DNA from: Hungatella sp. | GTDB taxonomy: Bacteria > Bacillota > Clostridia > Lachnospirales > Lachnospiraceae | NCBI GenBank assembly: GCA_009712635.1 | Contig: WASS01000014.1 | Location: forward strand, 1-64,000 | Reading direction: 5' to 3' | Length of the DNA stretch: 64,000 nt | Shown here: positions 8,750-16,314 of the stretch, piece after piece | Position numbering within the stretch: the stretch's first letter is position 1 | Layout: the number at the start of each line of letters is the position of its first letter | Notes under the pieces: generated by a model | What the model saw: the letters and a program-made list of their open reading frames with translations, nothing else | Told to the model about the DNA's origin: nothing | The model's database searches: none | Position numbers and translations under genes: made by a program

Positions 8750-9571
8750 CTATACCAGTTTCCGGCGGCAGTAACGGCTCACCGTTTCTATGAAAAATAC
8801 AGTAACAAACAGCATGATGAGTATCATACCTACACTGGGATACTCTCTCCAGCCCAGCTTCTCATTTAAAATTAATCCCAGACCGCCTGCCCCCACATAA
8901 CCCAGAATGGCGGCATAACGTACATTTCCCTCAAAGCAGAATAGCCCGTTAGATATATAGGATGGGAGTACCTGGGGAATAATAGCACGGACAAATGCCC
9001 GGACCTTGGTAGCTCCAATGGCTTCCATTGCTTCAAATGCGCCCATATCAGCTGTCTCAATTTCTTCGTAAAGAATCTTTCCCATATAAGCAAATGTGAA
9101 CACGGCAATGGCAGTGGTTCCCGCCAGAGTACCCAGTCCAAAAACGTAGGTAGCAATCAGCGCAGTTACCAGAGTCGGGAGCGTTCTCACAATACTTAAA
9201 AACAGCCTCATAATACCAACTGCTGCGTTATTTTTAACGATATTAGTGGAAGCTGCCATGGCAAAGGGGATCACAGTGACAGCACCAATTACTGTTCCAA
9301 GAAGTGACATCTTTAAGGTGTCAAATAACGGTTTCCAGACCTGGGTGCTGTAGCCCCATTCAGGAGGAGCCATCATTCCAAGAATGACGAAGAACTGGCT
9401 TCCCCGTTCCCTTAAAACTCCTAAATCAAATCCTGTAATCTTAACGGACAGTGCAGTGAAAAGTACCAGAATCAATGCAATAAGAGGGAGTCTGGAGGCT
9501 GGCTTTAAGACTGTTTTTCCGTTAGAAAGAACCATTTTTTTCGGCGGAAATATCTTGTCATAAATGCTCAT
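8750..9571 (-). CDS. phnE: Phosphonate-type ABC transporter permease PhnE (first copy)
   Basis: Permease of 273 residues with the same fold as its neighbour. It has a cytoplasmic N-terminal stretch (MSIYDKIFPPKKMVLSNGK), then about six membrane helices. The EAA loop is EAMEAIGATKVRAFVRAIIPQVLP, followed by YAAILGYVGAGGLGL. Its ATG overlaps the phnC stop by four bases (ATGA), showing translational coupling. Two different PhnE genes in tandem are common in Firmicute phn importers. Confidence 0.88.
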   Translation of the reverse strand: MSIYDKIFPPKKMVLSNGKTVLKPASRLPLIALILVLFTALSVKITGFDLGVLRERGSQFFVILGMMAPPEWGYSTQVWKPLFDTLKMSLLGTVIGAVTVIPFAMAASTNIVKNNAAVGIMRLFLSIVRTLPTLVTALIATYVFGLGTLAGTTAIAVFTFAYMGKILYEEIETADMGAFEAMEAIGATKVRAFVRAIIPQVLPSYISNGLFCFEGNVRYAAILGYVGAGGLGLILNEKLGWREYPSVGMILIMLFVTVFFIETVSRYCRRKLV

Positions 9572-10326
9572 CCCACTGCCTCCTCTTCTGTTTTACCTTC
9601 ATAGATTTCATCAAGAATATCCTGGGTAACTTCTGTAGCCGGACCATCGTAAACTATCCTGCCTGCCCGGATTCCAACCACACGGCCTGCATATTGCAGT
9701 GCCAGGTCCACATGATGAATGTTTAAGAGAATGGTGATGTTCATCTCCTTGTTGATCCTTAGAAAATCACCCATAACCTGTTTTGCCGTAACCGGATCCA
9801 GAGAAGCAACCGGCTCATCGGCCAGAATAATCTGAGGGTTCTGAGCCAGAGTTCTTGCAAGAGCAACCCGCTGCTGCTGTCCTCCGGAAAGCTGATCCGC
9901 CCGGACAAAAGCCTTATCTAAGATTCCCACTTTATCAAGTGCCTCTAATGCTTCCAGCTTATCCTTTTTTGGAAAGATTCCAAATAAAGCCTGAAAAAAC
10001 GGAAGATCCGGTACCTTTGACATGAGAACGTTGTTAATTACCCGGGTTCTCGTCACCAGATTAAAGGACTGAAAGATCATACCGATTCTGCGGCGGAAAC
10101 GGCGCAGCGCCTTCCCTCTTAAATCCATGACATTGACTCCATCTACAGTAAGAGTCCCTTCTGTTATGTCATGCATTCGGTTAATGGTTCTTAAAAGTGT
10201 TGATTTACCAGCGCCGGATAAACCGATTATGGCAACAAATTCTCCCTGCTCAATCTTTAAATTAACGTCTTTTAAAGCCTGAAAGCCGTTGGAGTAGGTT
10301 TTGCCCACCTGATTAAATTCAATCAT
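9568..10326 (-). CDS. phnC: Phosphonate-type ABC transporter ATPase PhnC
   Basis: Cytoplasmic ATPase energising the PhnD/PhnE importer, 252 residues from the ATG at 10326. Walker A is GLSGAGKST, the Q-loop FQSFNLV, the signature LSGGQQQRVALAR, Walker B IILADEP, and the H-loop ends NIHHVDLA. MTRTRVINNVLM-like spacing after the Q-loop is typical of PhnC. An ATG four codons upstream is possible, but GAGGG is placed for the shorter start and homologues begin MIEF. A terminator-like hairpin lies between phnD and this gene. Confidence 0.9.
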   Translation of the reverse strand: MIEFNQVGKTYSNGFQALKDVNLKIEQGEFVAIIGLSGAGKSTLLRTINRMHDITEGTLTVDGVNVMDLRGKALRRFRRRIGMIFQSFNLVTRTRVINNVLMSKVPDLPFFQALFGIFPKKDKLEALEALDKVGILDKAFVRADQLSGGQQQRVALARTLAQNPQIILADEPVASLDPVTAKQVMGDFLRINKEMNITILLNIHHVDLALQYAGRVVGIRAGRIVYDGPATEVTQDILDEIYEGKTEEEAVG

Positions 10327-10345
10327 ACATACCCTCATTTCCCAG

Positions 10346-10389
10346 AAAAAAACGGAGGCGCGCTTTTTCTTCCGATCACGTCGCCTCCG
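10346..10389 (-). terminator. Intercistronic terminator between phnD and phnC
   Basis: Minus strand: 8-base GC-rich arms CGGAGGCG and CGCCTCCG are followed directly by seven T. It sits between phnD and phnC in one operon. It probably trims most transcripts so that the binding protein is made in excess over the transporter core. Confidence 0.85.
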
Positions 10390-10407
10390 CAGCCTGTTTT
10401 ATATTAT

Positions 10408-11523
10408 TTATTTGGCATTTAATTCCTTGATCATCTTCTGTGCTGCACGTTCATCATCATAATCGGAGCTCTTAGCCGCCTGATAACCCTTGTGGCTGTA
10501 AATAGCAATCACTTTCTTGCCTTCATCCGTATTTCCGATGTTGATCATAGCAGTCTGGACCGCTTTCTTGAAATTGTCATCCATGATCTTGGAAGTCTTG
10601 CTTACACTGACTGTATCATTGAAGATTGGAGGGGTTACACCAATGACATTGGTCTCTTCCCAGATTGAACCGGTTCTGCCATACTCTGATTTCCATTTTT
10701 CCTCATAATCCCTGCGTGCATCTGCATATGTACATAAAACATCTACCTGACCGGAAGCCAGTCTGGCAAATGCGCTACCGTAAGAATCAGACTGAACTAC
10801 ATGGGAAAGATTTAAAATATTTTTCTCAAAGTTCTTCTGAAGCCATAAAGATGGGTAAATGTATCCTGCTGATGAGGAAGAGGACATTACGCTCCAGTTT
10901 ACACCGTCTAAATCTTCAAAGGTCAGTGCTTGTCCGCCATTAATCTTAGATGCCAGTGCTTTTCCTTTTTCAGAAGGTCCTGCAATGATCAGAGCACGGT
11001 AAGAAGTTGCCTGATTTGTGGATGCCTCCGTTGCCTTGCCGTCATTCCAATCCTTTGCACTATCGGAATTTTTGCTCAGACCATCTCTGGTTGCAGTCAG
11101 AAGTACTTCTGCTCCATCATCATAAAGGACGTAAGTTCCTCCTGGAATAAAACCGATGTCGGCAGTACCGGCAGAAAGAGCTTCCCCCACTGCTTCATAG
11201 CTGGTTCCAACCGTAATTACCACTTCGCCGATATCATAGCCCTCTTTGCCCAGTTCTGTCTTTAACAGACCTTTTAAAGGCTCTGTAGCGGTAACGATTT
11301 CCTGTGGCTCTCTGGAAGGTACAAAATAAACATTCAGCTTATCAATCTTCTTATTCTCTGCCTTTGTCTCCGCTGCGGTTGTTGCTCCTGCTGCTGCAGA
11401 AGTGCTTTCTGTCCCTGCCGCTGTTGTCTCTGCCGGTGCTCCGGTCTTACCTGCACCAGAACATCCGCCAATCATTGATGCGCAGAGTGCTGCTGCCATT
11501 AATACAGAAACTGATTTTTTCAT
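10408..11523 (-). CDS. phnD: Phosphonate-type ABC transporter substrate-binding lipoprotein PhnD
   Basis: Surface lipoprotein that captures the substrate for PhnCE, 371 residues. The signal peptide ends in lipobox MIGGC (Cys near 21), followed by an Ala/Thr-rich linker to about residue 60. The mature domain opens LNVYFVPSREPQEIV and contains GTSYEAVGEALSAGTADIGFIPGGTYV, typical of the phosphate/phosphonate/phosphite-binding PF12974 family. AAGGAGAG precedes the ATG. It follows the LacI-type gene by 52 bases with no obvious terminator, so both may share a transcript. Ligand identity is unknown. Confidence 0.9.
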   Translation of the reverse strand: MKKSVSVLMAAALCASMIGGCSGAGKTGAPAETTAAGTESTSAAAGATTAAETKAENKKIDKLNVYFVPSREPQEIVTATEPLKGLLKTELGKEGYDIGEVVITVGTSYEAVGEALSAGTADIGFIPGGTYVLYDDGAEVLLTATRDGLSKNSDSAKDWNDGKATEASTNQATSYRALIIAGPSEKGKALASKINGGQALTFEDLDGVNWSVMSSSSSAGYIYPSLWLQKNFEKNILNLSHVVQSDSYGSAFARLASGQVDVLCTYADARRDYEEKWKSEYGRTGSIWEETNVIGVTPPIFNDTVSVSKTSKIMDDNFKKAVQTAMINIGNTDEGKKVIAIYSHKGYQAAKSSDYDDERAAQKMIKELNAK

Positions 11524-11575
11524 ACTGCTCTCCTTTTCGTGTGATTCATCGGTTTTTTCTTGGGATCATGAGGCA

Positions 11576-12550
11576 TTACGCGCTGTCACCCACCTCCAGC
11601 TTGGTGGGAAGATAAATTGTCATGTTGTCTTTCCGGCCTTCTGTAATCTGTTCCAGTAATAGCTTGATGGCAGTCTGCCATACAATATCAGGAAACATAC
11701 GGACTTTGGTATAGGTGGGCCATTTGGACTCAATGGTCTCAATATCCTTGTAGATCACCACCGCAATATCCTTCGGCACACGAAGTCCCGCATCCTGAAA
11801 TGCTTCCAATGCTCCTTCTGCAACTTCTTCACTTCCTAAAAGAACCGCTTCGGGAAGATGACCTGATAAAATGGCTTTCTTTGCCAGCTCATAGCCGCTT
11901 TCCCGGCTGATTTCGCCTATGTAGAAATTCTCTTCCGCATAATATCCGCTCTCCATAAAGGAATCCCGGATTCCTTCCAGTCTCCGGTAACCAATCTTTA
12001 CTTGTCCTTCTTCATAAAGACCGCCTATAAAGCCGACAGAACGGTACTTCTTCCGTACCATAAGATAATCAAGCATCTCACAGATTCCCTTTGTAAAATC
12101 CATAACAATGCTGTCATACTCATAATTCTTGGGATCCGAGTTAATAAATACGATGCAATAGCTCTGCATTCTTAAAAACTCCATCTCCTCCTGGGAAAAA
12201 ACACCGAAAGCCATAATCCCGTCATACTGACCCGGCTGATTCTTATCGAGACGGCAGAATTTCACTTCCTGCTTTCCTGACATGGACTTTACAATTAAGT
12301 CCAAAGAGGATAGCCTGATATTGGTTCTGTCCGTACGGATAATATGCCAGTCAGCCACTCCTATGACAATTTCCCTCTTTTTCTGCGCGTGACGCATTCT
12401 GGGTGGGACATATTTTAATTCGTGGGCAATTTTAAATATCCTCTTTTTTACCTCCGGGCTCACCGCAATGGTATCATCCTGGTTCAGCACCCGGGACACT
12501 GCAGCGGCTGAAACACCCGCAAGCTTTGAAATTTCTTTAATCGTAGCCAT
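11576..12550 (-). CDS. LacI-family transcriptional regulator
   Basis: Repressor of 324 residues. The N-terminal helix-turn-helix is MATIKEISKLAGVSAAAVSRVLN, and the hinge helix region lies near residues 45-60. A periplasmic-binding-like ligand domain follows, and its C terminus ends PTKLEVGDSA. It heads the phnDCEE-5'-nucleotidase operon, reading in the same direction. LacI proteins usually sense sugars, so control of a phosphonate-type importer by this family is unusual and hints at a sugar- or nucleoside-containing phosphate substrate (inference). GAGG lies nine bases before the ATG. Confidence 0.88.
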   Translation of the reverse strand: MATIKEISKLAGVSAAAVSRVLNQDDTIAVSPEVKKRIFKIAHELKYVPPRMRHAQKKREIVIGVADWHIIRTDRTNIRLSSLDLIVKSMSGKQEVKFCRLDKNQPGQYDGIMAFGVFSQEEMEFLRMQSYCIVFINSDPKNYEYDSIVMDFTKGICEMLDYLMVRKKYRSVGFIGGLYEEGQVKIGYRRLEGIRDSFMESGYYAEENFYIGEISRESGYELAKKAILSGHLPEAVLLGSEEVAEGALEAFQDAGLRVPKDIAVVIYKDIETIESKWPTYTKVRMFPDIVWQTAIKLLLEQITEGRKDNMTIYLPTKLEVGDSA

Positions 12551-12576
12551 AATCTATATCCTCACCTTTCAAATTC

Positions 12577-12605
12577 ATTATAATAACAGTCCATGCCACC
12601 GTCAA
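12577..12605 (-). promoter_or_regulatory. Sigma-A promoter of the LacI-phn operon
   Basis: Minus strand TTGACG (12600-12605), 17-base spacer, perfect TATAAT (12577-12582), placing the start of transcription about 20 bases ahead of the lacI-type gene. Confidence 0.8.
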
Positions 12606-12611
12606 TCTAAA

Positions 12612-12627
12612 TAGTAAATTTTTACTA
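12612..12627. promoter_or_regulatory. 16-bp palindrome upstream of the LacI promoter
   Basis: TAGTAAA-TT-TTTACTA, perfect 7-base arms, lies six bases upstream of the -35 element. It may be an operator for the LacI-type protein or a neighbouring regulator, though it lacks the central CG usual for LacI sites. Confidence 0.4.
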
Positions 12628-12668
12628 AACTTTTACCAAAGTATATCGAAAACTTTGCATAATTAGAA

Positions 12669-12699
12669 ATACCGGAAAGAAATTAAAGTTTCCTTCCGG
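12669..12699 (-). terminator. Terminator of topB
   Basis: Minus strand: CCGGAAGGAAA and TTTCTTTCCGG pair (one G-T wobble) around a six-base loop and are followed by a weak TATTTCT run. It lies about 15 bases past the topB stop. Confidence 0.6.
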
Positions 12700-12714
12700 C
12701 ATCCAGTACCCCTG

Positions 12715-14922
12715 TCAGTCTTTTTCTCCTCCTAAATTCAGCTTTGCAAATGCATCCGCAAAAGGAGAATTAATTGGCTCAGCGGCCTCATTTTTCTGCT
12801 TATTTAAATATTTCGCCACATCTTTCTTGGAGACTCCGGCTCCTTCTTTCGTCCGTCGTTCTTTAAAGGCAGTCAGCTTTTCTTTATAACCGCATCTGCA
12901 GACAAAGATCTGTCCGTCCCCTTTTCCTTTCAGTTCCAGCTTTTTATGGCAGACCGGGCATCTGGCGTTGCTGGTTCTTGAAACCACTTCCCGGTGTCCG
13001 CATTCCCGGTCCTGACAGACTAACATCTCACTGTTTTTTCCTTTGACAGAAAGCATCCGCTTTCCGCAAACGGGACATTTGGTATTGGTCAGATTATCAT
13101 GACGGAAATTTCCTTCTCCGGTTTTGATCATCTGAATTAATTCTTCGGAGTAAAGTCTGATGTCCTTCATAAAAGAGCCGCGCTTCAGTTTTCCGGCTGC
13201 GATAGAAGACAGTTTCATCTCCCAGTCAGCAGTCAGCTCCGGCTTTTTTAAATCCTCCGGAACCAGAGTCAGAAGCTGTTTTGCCTTTGATGTCAGGTAA
13301 ATGTCTTTTCCTTTTTTCTCAAGAAGAAAGCTGGAAAATAGTTTTTCTATAATATCCGCTCTGGTTGCCACGGTTCCCAGACCTCCGGTTTCTCCCAGGG
13401 TCTTTGCCATATCCCGGTCCTTGGTCTCCAGATAGGAAACAGGGTTTTCCATGGCTGAGAGGAGGGTTGCCTCATTAAATGGAGCCGGCGGCTTTGTCTT
13501 TCCTTCCGTCAGCAGCAGCGTAAATCCTTTCACCGGATCGCCTTTTTTCACAGAAGGAAGATTCTGTTCTTTTACTTCCACCTCTTCCTCCTCGTCTTCG
13601 TCCGGGGATTCATAGACTTCTTTCCACCCGGGGGCCTTTATCGTTTTTCCTCTTGCAACCAGGTTTTCTCCCCCTATCAGAACCTCAAGCTCGGTCTGTT
13701 CATACTCAAACGGGGGATATAAAACTGCCAGAAATCTTCTGACTACCAGGTCATAGACCCTTCTCTCATCAATGGTCATATGGTCCAGCTGGACAAACTG
13801 TTCTGTGGGAATAATGGCATGATGATCGGATACTTTTTTATCATCTACAAAATAGGGCTTTGCTTCTATCTTTACATTGTGCAGTTTCCCTGCAAGCTTT
13901 CTGTATGGACCCACACCGCAGGCTTCCAGCCTTTCTTTGATCGAGGGGACAATATCAGAGCTTAAATACCGGGAATCTGTTCTCGGGTAGGTCAGCACTT
14001 TATGATTCTCGTACAGCCTCTGCATAATATTCAGGGTTTCTTTTGCTGAATAATTGAACTTCCGGTTTGCCTCTCTTTGAAGCTCTGTCAAGTCATACAG
14101 CTGGGGAGCAAAACTTTTTTTCGGAGTGCTTTTTACCTCGGTAATGATCCCGTCTTTTCCGTTATCCATCTGCTTAAGCAGTCCTTCTAAGCGTTCCCTG
14201 TCAAACGAACGGTAACTTTTCGACTTTTCATCCCGCCAGATAAATGTCAGCGCCGGCTGGGAAGCCTTTGCTGTGATACCATAATAGGACTTTGGCACAA
14301 AGTTTTTAATCTCTTCTTCTCTCCTGGCAATCATTGCCAAGGTAGGAGTCTGAACACGTCCGCAGCTTAACTGGGCATTGTATTTGCAGGTCAGCGCTCT
14401 GGTTGCATTGATTCCCACCAGCCAGTCCGCTTCTGCACGGCACATGGCTGCATCGTAGAGATTATCGTATTCATGTCCGTTCTTTAAACGGGCAAAGCCT
14501 TCATTGATGGCTTTATCTGTAACAGAGGAGATCCAGAGCCGTTTTATTGGCTTTTTGTTTCCTGCTTTCTCAAGAATCAGGCGGGCTACCAGTTCTCCTT
14601 CCCGTCCCGCATCGGTTGCAATGATGATTTCTCCCACATCACTTCTGTGAATCTGCTTTTTCACCACACTGTATTGCTTTCCGGTCTGCTTGATAACCTC
14701 AAGCCGGAACTGGTCCGGCATCATAGGAAGATCTTCCATCTTCCATTCCTTATATTTCGGATCGTAATCCTCCGGGTCTGCCAGGGTAACTAAATGGCCT
14801 AACCCCCAGGTAATCACATAGGCGTTCCCTTCCAGAACACCTCCCTGATTCTTTGTACAGTGAAGCACCCGGGCAATATCCCGGGCGACGGATGGTTTCT
14901 CTGCTATAATTAAAGATTTCAT
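12715..14922 (-). CDS. topB: DNA topoisomerase III
   Basis: Type IA topoisomerase that decatenates and relaxes DNA through a transient 5'-phosphotyrosine link, 735 residues. The Toprim domain begins AEKPSVARDIARVL and carries the acidic motif ATDAGREGE near residue 105. The catalytic tyrosine is Y312 in LTYPRTDSRYL. Two zinc ribbons follow near the C terminus (CPVCGKRM...CQDRECGHRE and CPVCHKKL...CRCGYKE). Length and zinc ribbons fit the Firmicute TopB form. It is a single gene with its own terminator. Topoisomerases of this size also occur on conjugative elements, but no conjugation genes are nearby. Confidence 0.93.
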   Translation of the reverse strand: MKSLIIAEKPSVARDIARVLHCTKNQGGVLEGNAYVITWGLGHLVTLADPEDYDPKYKEWKMEDLPMMPDQFRLEVIKQTGKQYSVVKKQIHRSDVGEIIIATDAGREGELVARLILEKAGNKKPIKRLWISSVTDKAINEGFARLKNGHEYDNLYDAAMCRAEADWLVGINATRALTCKYNAQLSCGRVQTPTLAMIARREEEIKNFVPKSYYGITAKASQPALTFIWRDEKSKSYRSFDRERLEGLLKQMDNGKDGIITEVKSTPKKSFAPQLYDLTELQREANRKFNYSAKETLNIMQRLYENHKVLTYPRTDSRYLSSDIVPSIKERLEACGVGPYRKLAGKLHNVKIEAKPYFVDDKKVSDHHAIIPTEQFVQLDHMTIDERRVYDLVVRRFLAVLYPPFEYEQTELEVLIGGENLVARGKTIKAPGWKEVYESPDEDEEEEVEVKEQNLPSVKKGDPVKGFTLLLTEGKTKPPAPFNEATLLSAMENPVSYLETKDRDMAKTLGETGGLGTVATRADIIEKLFSSFLLEKKGKDIYLTSKAKQLLTLVPEDLKKPELTADWEMKLSSIAAGKLKRGSFMKDIRLYSEELIQMIKTGEGNFRHDNLTNTKCPVCGKRMLSVKGKNSEMLVCQDRECGHREVVSRTSNARCPVCHKKLELKGKGDGQIFVCRCGYKEKLTAFKERRTKEGAGVSKKDVAKYLNKQKNEAAEPINSPFADAFAKLNLGGEKD

Positions 14923-15046
14923 TCTATTCCTCCAATGGCATTTCTACCTTTATTATAGCTCATAGGAGGAATTATGACAACTGGCGGCATGCTTCATAGA
15001 CAATCACGGTATCTTTCTGCCTCACCTCTTTGTGTGTTTTTTATAC

Positions 15047-15184
15047 CAAAAAAGCCGTACTGTCATGCGGTAACAGGTGCGGCTTTTTCGTAGGAGTCAT
15101 GATCCCTCACGGGTCAAATGAAGGATGCAATCAGAGGGTTAGTCTGATGTTAGAATATTCACACGTAGTTAGGATTAACTAACT
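15047..15184 (-). ncRNA. Candidate small RNA, copy 1 (unrecognised family)
   Basis: Predicted transcript of about 138 nt. A promoter lies at its 5' end (15191-15219). The 5' hairpin is AGTTAG-TTAATC-CTAACT. A conserved middle includes a CAGA/TCTG hairpin and GACCC-GTGA-GGGATC with a GNRA-type loop. At the 3' end is an intrinsic terminator with stem GCCGTA/TGCGGC plus CTGT/ACAG, loop CATGCGGTA as read on the plus strand, and a six-T tail. The middle block is almost identical to copy 2 (18823-18961), and the terminator stem differs but still pairs. Unpaired CTCCT and TCCTTC segments could pair with Shine-Dalgarno sequences. This fills the 324-base gap between topB and the esterase. I do not recognise the family. 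Confidence 0.7.
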
Positions 15185-15190
15185 GTCATA

Positions 15191-15219
15191 ATAATATCAC
15201 AAGGTTTTTGAAAAAACAA
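15191..15219 (-). promoter_or_regulatory. Promoter of small RNA copy 1
   Basis: Minus strand TTGTTT (15214-15219), 17-base spacer ending TTGTGA, then TATTAT (15191-15196). The same layout is found in front of copy 2. Confidence 0.65.
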
Positions 15220-15246
15220 GCCCTCTTTTTAGGAAAGAATTCTCAA

Positions 15247-16047
15247 TTAAACCGGTAACATCCATTGCAGGACATTCTTTATATACTGATCCCAGAAATC
15301 CCAGTTATGATTGCCCGGTCCTTCCTCATAAATAACATGGGCACCCTTTTCTTCCATTATTTTCTTTACCTCTTTGTTCATTTCATAGAGGAAATCTTCC
15401 GTTCCACAGGCCTGATAAAGCTCGGGTACGATTCCGTCATTTACGCAGCGGTCATACAGCGTCATCAGATCTGCGCTGCTTCCAGTAAGCTCCTCGGGAT
15501 TTTCAAAAATATCTTTCCAGGGAAACGGACCATCAATTGTTCCATTTTTAATTTGTTCAAAGGTTTTTACAATATTGAGCGCACCAGACATACTGGCAGC
15601 CTTGGCATACTGCTCCGGTTTTGATAATCCCAAAAACCATGCCCCATAGCCTCCCATGGACAGTCCTGCAATAAAGGTATCCTCCCGTCTTTTGGAAACC
15701 GGAAAAACACTTTTAATAAATCCGGGAAGTTCTTCTGAAAAGAAGGTGAAGTAACGGTTTCCATGGTACATATCCTGATAAAAGCTATTTTCCGCTGAAG
15801 CCATAACTACCACGCAGCAATGCTTCTGAGCATAACGCTCGATGTTGGAAAAACGCATCCAGGAGCTGTAATCACCAAATGCTCCATGAAGCAGATACAG
15901 GACTGGCAGACCTTTTTCGTAAGGAAATGCTTTCTTTGCTGATTCACTGGTGATCTGCTCATTTCCCTCTGGTGTTGGTACAAATACATTGACGTCCACG
16001 GTATGTCCCAAAGAATAACTATAATAATGACAATTCATACTGGCCAT
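15247..16047 (-). CDS. Cytoplasmic esterase of the tributyrin esterase / esterase D family
   Basis: Alpha/beta hydrolase of 266 residues with no signal peptide. The oxyanion segment is LLHGAFGDYSSW, the nucleophile is S130 in GLSMGGYGAW, and the acid and base lie in GTEDFLY and GNHNWDFW. The family (Esterase PF00756, EstA-like) cleaves short-chain acyl esters such as acetyl groups on carbohydrates. GGAGG precedes the ATG at 16047. It is transcribed away from the GH31 gene, and both promoters carry copies of an 18-bp inverted site. Co-regulation with a glycosidase suggests removal of acyl groups from imported oligosaccharides (inference). Confidence 0.82.
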   Translation of the reverse strand: MASMNCHYYSYSLGHTVDVNVFVPTPEGNEQITSESAKKAFPYEKGLPVLYLLHGAFGDYSSWMRFSNIERYAQKHCCVVVMASAENSFYQDMYHGNRYFTFFSEELPGFIKSVFPVSKRREDTFIAGLSMGGYGAWFLGLSKPEQYAKAASMSGALNIVKTFEQIKNGTIDGPFPWKDIFENPEELTGSSADLMTLYDRCVNDGIVPELYQACGTEDFLYEMNKEVKKIMEEKGAHVIYEEGPGNHNWDFWDQYIKNVLQWMLPV

Positions 16048-16070
16048 GGCTGAATCCTCCTTTTTCCTTC

Positions 16071-16112
16071 ATTATATTCGTCTTCGCCTTTCAGTACTAG
16101 ACAAAAATTGCA
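16071..16112 (-). promoter_or_regulatory. Esterase promoter with overlapping operator
   Basis: Minus strand TATAAT at 16071-16076 has no recognisable -35 at 17 bases. That position is overlapped by an 18-bp element at 16095-16112 (TACTAGACAAAAATTGCA on the plus strand). A promoter with a good -10 and an operator in place of the -35 suggests dependence on an activator. Confidence 0.6.
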
Positions 16113-16225
16113 CTTTTTTGATATATCCTATACCTATTTTGCTCTTTTATTCCCAGATTTGCGTCCGCATCCGGCATATTTCCCTCTGAAAGAGTGCAAG
16201 ATATGTATAGTTTTGACTGACAGTC

Positions 16226-16273
16226 TGCAATTTTAGTCTAGTATTTGATTGCCGTTTTCTTTATGATTATATC
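16226..16273 (+). promoter_or_regulatory. GH31 promoter with adjacent operator
   Basis: The element at 16226-16243 (TGCAATTTTAGTCTAGTA) is the inverted copy of 16095-16112, matching 17 of 18 bases. It ends one base before a -35 TTGATT (16245-16250), followed by a 17-base spacer and TATATC (16268-16273). The placement fits an AraC-type activator touching sigma at -35. Confidence 0.6.
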
Positions 16274-16314
16274 ACAAACCTGTTTTAGAATTACAGTAAA
16301 GGAGCATATGCCTT

